64,000 nt of DNA, from positions 106,455,160 to 106,519,159 of the forward strand of contig NC_062219.1 of NCBI RefSeq assembly GCF_902686445.1. Direction: 5' to 3'. Made by a program: the position numbers and the translations under genes. This DNA is from Sciurus carolinensis. Taxonomy: Eukaryota; Chordata; Mammalia; Rodentia; Sciuridae. This document shows, piece after piece, positions 60,930 through 64,000 of the stretch. The notes beneath the pieces are model-generated. The model was not told the DNA's origin and did not search any database. It was given only the letters and a program-made list of their open reading frames with translations. Each line of letters begins with the position of its first letter. Position 1 is the stretch's first letter.

Positions 60930-63378
60930 CTTTGTTACCTCCCATTAGTCACCATTAGTGTCTATATTAGTCACCTTTCCCTACTTCTTGGTGTGTACTT
61001 GCCAACATCACCAATATCCATGATAAAAATAAATGTTATCTTCTTTGTCAACATGTGTGATTTCTCCACACTCCTGACTTCTTCACTATCCTTCTGATTA
61101 GTATTCTATCCCCTCAGGGCCTTGTGCTCATCTTTCATAAAATGAAATGAAGTGAACTAATCTTTGCTAACTTCTTCCTAAAATGCTATTAAATCTTCAG
61201 GAAGAATTTATTATGTAACCAAATATAATAAATCATAGTTTAATTCCAGAGAAATTTTGTAAGATGACCAAAAAGAAGTGGCACTGAATTTCACTGTAAT
61301 CTGCATCTCTTAGTAGGACTGATCACATCTGACTAGGTTCTTACTTGCATACAGAATTCCAGAAGGTCTTGATAGGGCACCTCCATTATGAGTCTGCAGA
61401 ATGAGATTACATCCATTAGGCTGATAGGACTTAGGTGAAGATGACTCCATGCTAACATTCATGCTCATTACATCATCCCCAACCTGAATATTTGTACAAC
61501 CTTGTAATGAGCAAGACACTTTTAAGTACGTTATCTTTAAAATCCATTCAATCTACTATGAGATAACTATTATAATGCCCACTTTATAAAGCATAAAACT
61601 AGGATCAGGGAAAAGATCATAATGCACTCCACTCTCCTCTTTTTTTCACTTTGTTTCCATATGTTGAATCCTTGGATCCACTTAAGATTCTGTGAGCACT
61701 TAGTATACCTCATGGTCCCCCACTTTGCCCCAGCTGTTTGCTGGTAGGTGTGAAAGTCTACAAAAAGTTGTCTGTTGTTATTTCTATGATTTTTCAAGTT
61801 GTACAAATGATTCTGCTCAGAAGTATTAACAACCATCAGAAGTATAAATTTGTTCAAGTTTGTTTTGTTTTTAAAAAGGATATTGCCATAAAAAAAATCC
61901 ACTAAGCCTTATAGCTAGCACTAGGGTGAGAAGAGTAAAGATAGCAACATATATATTAGGGTAGCTTAGCAAAGAGAAAAAAATAATTTGTATAGTTGAA
62001 TGAACACAAGATAGGATGAGAATATTATGAATTGAAATGTACTATATGGTACATAAATGGTATAGTTGGAATGTATATTGAATACCTTAAAATTACATGA
62101 AGAATCTAATTGTACTATAATCCATATTTTGTAACTGACCTATTCATTGAGCTCCATACAATATAGTGAAGTTCATTCTATAATAATCATAAATCTTAGT
62201 GCATAAAGGGACCTAAAGCATCAACAAAACCAGTCTCCTCTCTTTAGATGTGAGGGCATGAAGATAAATCAGGGTGAAATGTGTGGCACAGTGCCTCACA
62301 GCTTGTCAGCACAGCACTAGAACTCTGGTCTTCTTGTTTTCCCAGAAGTGGGGATGATCCTCTGCCAGATCGTGAATACCACACAGTAATATGGAAGAAA
62401 TCATAGAGTGAGGTGACTTTGCTGCAGTATCACTAAGGAGTATTCTGATTGATCAAATAGTCCATATAGCATAAGCCATATAGCATAGTCCATATAGCAT
62501 ATGTGAAATTTAATTTTTAAAGAATTCAATTTTTTTCAAAAAAAGCAACTTTTTAGTAGAATATGCATAACAGAAACTAAATAATACATAAAAACATATG
62601 AAGAGTTTAAAAGATTATATTTTAGAATCATCAAGAAAGGCATCTTAACGTATAGTAAGTGAGAGTAGAGCTCTGGAGTTCCAGTTATGAACCAACCACT
62701 TTGAGCCCTGACTTCACCTGTCTGGCTATGTGATCTTAGGCACATAATTTAACTGTCTGCTGCCATGATCTCTTCGTGTGTACACAAAAAGTCATAATAG
62801 AAAACTGTACATAGGTACTCAGCATTGGAATGTTGATATGATTATGTTAACTTGTACACTTGTCACTTAGAGTACTTCTTAGCATACAACAGAAGCATGG
62901 TAAATATTTTTAATTGTTTCTGCTGTTAACATCAATTTTAGATGTAAACATTGCAGATGCTTGATAGGCTTTCAGAATCACTTCAGGGCATGTTCTGAAA
63001 GATGCTTACTACTAGTTGTGATAGCAACGTATTTAAACATACATCATTTGCCTCTTTTTATTAAAAAATAATAAAATAACCTAAAATATTGACTATGGTG
63101 CTTGAATGTCAGGTGTCTGAGTGAATCATTAATTGTATCTATGTCAATATGTATGTTAAACATACAAAGTTCAAATTTCATTTTAGATCAATTTTCAACT
63201 TGTTGCCTCTCCTTGAACTCTTACTGAAACAATGACAATTTATCTGTTAATGAGCAATAACTTTGCATTCTGCTTTCTTTCAGCTAACCCTTGGAGATCT
63301 CACAATAAAGGTGGCAACCACGAAATTTTGCAAGATCAAAGCAGTGATGAAGTACAAACCACTTGTAAGGCCACATGA
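50329..63378 (+). CDS. Divergent cysteine-poor CRISP-like secreted protein (7 coding exons, 222 aa)
   Basis: Seen: exons 50329-50388, 51546-51644, 54436-54526, 55782-55927, 57425-57513, 60036-60124 and 63284-63378 splice to 669 nt without an internal stop, all at GT-AG sites. Intron phases (0,0,1,0,2,1) match the CRISP1-like neighbour exactly. Exons 3 and 6 have identical lengths (91 and 89 nt), and exons 2, 3 and 6 align with it without gaps. Landmarks kept: signal peptide 1-20, LHNES (His43, sequon), EWSCEA, YGEN (Glu89), SWESVI, YGVAHSP, TP..G and TTCKAT. Of 16 family cysteines only Cys182 and Cys219 remain; others became Tyr, Ser, Arg, Trp, His, Pro or Gly, or were lost. New cysteines are Cys57 and Cys130; the latter lies in QSCIQ, which replaces GHYTQ. 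Inference: an old tandem duplicate free of the CRISP disulfide scaffold. Alternative: a pseudogene that kept its frame. I do not recognise a named gene. Confidence 0.7.
50885..51425 (+). mobile_element. Old L1 3' fragment in intron 1 of the CRISP-like gene
   Basis: catatgcagtggaatattat...cattatgctaagtgaaataagccagaca...gttgacaggggagggtg...cctcaatagggcaagagg with an A-rich end: L1 ORF2 end and 3'UTR, much diverged. Confidence 0.7.
51546..51644 (+). CDS. Cysteine-poor CRISP-like exon 2 (first CAP helix)
   Basis: Acceptor tctcacttag; donor taken as gtaagt at 51645, giving 99 nt, phase 0. Residues 21-53 align without gaps to the neighbour: VQ, I, HN, R, A and P are shared. Reading past this donor gives SKVLK and then gtaaga, the ancestral donor position, but there the frame is off by one base. 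The upstream donor is therefore needed for an open product. Confidence 0.65.
51665..54435 (+). other. Intron 2 of the CRISP-like gene
   Basis: Holds a CA run (51674-51690), a MIR-like stretch (about 52950-53110) and an ID fragment at 53357-53440. The minus-strand frame 52314-52802 (162 codons) has no recognisable domain. Confidence 0.5.
53357..53440 (+). repeat. Truncated ID SINE
   Basis: gcctagcatgtgcaagggcctgggtttgatttcc, then an A-rich tail; the 5' third is missing. Confidence 0.65.
54436..54526 (+). CDS. Cysteine-poor CRISP-like exon 3
   Basis: Acceptor tttcactgag, donor gtaagt, 91 nt, phase 0 to 1, the same size as its counterpart. It starts EWSCEAV, the CRISP EW-EA signature, with a new Cys57. 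The scaffold cysteine (Cys75 in the neighbour) is Tyr70. Only about 5 of 30 residues are identical to the neighbour. Confidence 0.72.
54822..54856 (+). repeat. AAT microsatellite
   Basis: About eleven AAT units in intron 3 of the CRISP-like gene. Confidence 0.95.
55782..55927 (+). CDS. Cysteine-poor CRISP-like exon 4 (YGEN..SCIQ)
   Basis: Acceptor cttttattcag, donor gtatga, 146 nt, phase 1 to 0, three codons longer than its counterpart. It encodes residues 84-132: YGENVF corresponds to CGENLF (Cys to Tyr87, Glu89 kept), SWESVIFDW to [10 protein letters not shown], and QSCIQ to GHYTQ (the CAP histidine lost, Cys130 gained). Confidence 0.75.
56004..56074 (+). repeat. CA then GA compound microsatellite
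   Basis: About 19 CA units (56004-56043) pass directly into 15 GA units (56045-56074), 77 bp after the donor of CRISP-like exon 4. Confidence 0.95.
56385..56545 (+). repeat. MIR SINE relic
   Basis: tgaggcaaggaaactgaggttcagagaaac followed by aagggcacagaaacagtatg matches the MIR core. Intron 4 of the CRISP-like gene. Confidence 0.6.
57425..57513 (+). CDS. Cysteine-poor CRISP-like exon 5
   Basis: Acceptor tatcttcag, donor gtacgt, 89 nt, phase 0 to 2, two codons shorter than its counterpart. Residues 133-161. SHEIEYGVAHSP matches [12 protein letters not shown] with both cysteines replaced (Tyr143, Ser148); the CHYC end has become PHYG. Confidence 0.72.
58287..58380 (+). repeat. ID SINE
   Basis: gtaggggatattgctcagtggcagagcac...ccctagcatgcccaaagcc...caatcccagtgcc and an A/G-rich tail. 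Intron 5 of the CRISP-like gene. Confidence 0.82.
59075..59465 (+). mobile_element. L1 3' end fragment
   Basis: ggaggctatcatgctcaggg, aaataagccaatcaccgaaaacc, then a purine-rich 3'UTR and A-rich tail. Contains a tandem 22-bp duplication (ccctaattacaataagttatat). Intron 5 of the CRISP-like gene. Confidence 0.7.
60036..60124 (+). CDS. Cysteine-poor CRISP-like exon 6 (hinge counterpart)
   Basis: Acceptor ttgctgtacag, donor gtaagt, 89 nt, phase 2 to 1, the same size as its counterpart. Residues 162-191 align without gaps: G, TP, G, C (Cys182) and GL are kept, while the other three hinge cysteines are Ser179, Tyr186 and Arg191. Confidence 0.75.
60186..60362 (+). repeat. Composite B1-like + ID SINE
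   Basis: ggatgtactggtgcatagct, gatcctagctactcaggagg and caagttcaaggccagactgg, then the ID unit gaggatgtagctcagtggta. It lies 60 bp after the donor of CRISP-like exon 6. Confidence 0.85.
60824..60929 (+). repeat. ID SINE with CA-repeat tail
   Basis: gtagggggtaattcagtggtag...cttagcatgcgtgaggccctgggtc, ending in about 17 CA units (60893-60929). Confidence 0.82.
61440..61625 (+). repeat. MIR-like relic
   Basis: aatgcccactttataaagcataaaactaggatcagg fits a decayed MIR core. Intron 6 of the CRISP-like gene. Confidence 0.4.
62650..62830 (+). repeat. MIR-like relic
   Basis: tggagttccagttatgaacc...ctggctatgtgatcttaggcacataatttaactgtctg matches the 5' half of MIR. Intron 6 of the CRISP-like gene. Confidence 0.5.
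63284..63378 (+). CDS. Cysteine-poor CRISP-like exon 7 (C-terminus, stop)
   Basis: Acceptor tgctttctttcag, 95 nt, phase 1 to TGA at 63376-63378. Residues 192-222. SNPW replaces TNPC and SNC becomes GNH. TTCKAT matches EKCRAT, and the TGA then stands where the family has the cysteine codon of ATC. Three codons shorter than the counterpart up to that point. Confidence 0.75.
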
Positions 63379-63780
63379 GAGTGTAAAGACAATGAAATAA
63401 TATATATTTGGTCCTTGGTATTTGTTTGTACATAAAGCAATAATCATGTTTTAGTCAGAATGGTCTCTGTAATTATAAAATACAATTTTCCATGTATTTC
63501 AGGATTTAGTTTTGCAATTATACTGAAATGAAAGCATCTTCAGGCACAATTACAATGAAATGGAAACCTCTTTTGGAAAAGTTATGCTTTAAGATTTTAG
63601 CCAAAATTTATATAATATCTGACATTGGTAATATTAGGCATAGGCTACAAAATCAAATTTATTTTCTCATTTATGATTTCCTATTGATTTCATTGGTCTT
63701 TAAAAAAATAATCACCAAAAATTATTTTTCAAACACACCCTTTTTGTAATGTTTAAATAAATGTTGGTTACTTTGTGTAC
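63379..63780 (+). other. 3' untranslated region and poly(A) signal of the CRISP-like gene
   Basis: AATAAA at 63756-63761, 378 nt after the stop, followed by a GT/T-rich stretch (gttactttgtgtactttttc) as expected for a cleavage site. A processed 3' end here would support the gene being transcribed. Confidence 0.6.
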
Positions 63781-64000
63781 TTTTTCTACCAATAAGAAAA
63801 ATCAACAAACAACTAACATGGTACATTTTGTTTGCTTTTTGCCTTTATATAATATCATATCCTTTGTCTACAGGGCCTTGTTCTGAAGGCTAGACTCTCT
63901 TGCAAACATTGCAAGAAAAAAGTGATCTTGCTATCTGCTCAGATTTGTATGAGTTTCACTTGGCTTTAGGATAGGAAGTTATGTATCCACTTGCCTCTAA
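63781..64000. other. Downstream flank, nothing recognised
   Basis: No exon, repeat or frame identified to the window end. Confidence 0.5.

Noticed and set aside
1..64000. CRISPR arrays, prokaryotic operons, intact endogenous retroviruses
   Set aside because: No direct-repeat/spacer pattern, no bacterial gene structure and no gag-pol-env frames seen.

Overview
This is a mammalian genomic window. It has long introns, GT-AG splice sites, AATAAA polyadenylation signals and a dense load of L1 LINEs. It also carries many ID-type (tRNA-derived) SINEs and composite SINEs in which a B1/Alu-like 7SL unit is followed by an ID unit. That SINE set points to a rodent, most likely a squirrel-related (sciuromorph) species; the species itself is inferred, not proven.

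Two real protein-coding genes can be read, both on the + strand and both of the cysteine-rich secretory protein (CRISP) family. The first (coding exons between 13377 and 25455) is a normal CRISP. Seven coding exons splice in frame to 232 residues with a signal peptide, a CAP domain and a C-terminal cysteine-rich domain, and all 16 family cysteines are present. Short motifs favour CRISP1 (mouse Crisp4 type). Members of this branch are secreted in the male tract, mainly by epididymis, and bind sperm.

The second gene (coding exons between 50329 and 63378) is the most interesting object here. It has the same seven-exon layout, the same intron phases and three exons of identical length to its neighbour (91, 89 and 89/95-type sizes), and it stays open for 222 codons. 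Yet its protein is only distantly similar to the first, and 14 of the 16 scaffold cysteines have been replaced, with two new ones gained. It looks like an old tandem duplicate of the CRISP gene that has become a cysteine-poor secreted protein, or a decayed copy that has by chance kept its frame. One splice donor appears to have moved after a one-base loss, and this decides between the two readings.

Layout: 1-13.3 kb is intergenic or upstream sequence, with a young L1 tail, a 5'-truncated L1 holding a 460-codon ORF2 fragment, older L1 in reverse, SINEs and MIR/MER relics. 13.4-25.8 kb is the CRISP1-like gene. 25.8-50.3 kb is intergenic, with SINEs, an L1 5' half (5'UTR, ORF1, endonuclease part of ORF2) that lacks its 3' half, further L1 fragments and an orphan candidate exon at 46.8 kb. 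50.3-63.8 kb is the cysteine-poor CRISP-like gene. No rRNA, functional tRNA, CRISPR or prokaryotic element is present. Promoters and the untranslated first exons expected for CRISP genes could not be located with confidence.
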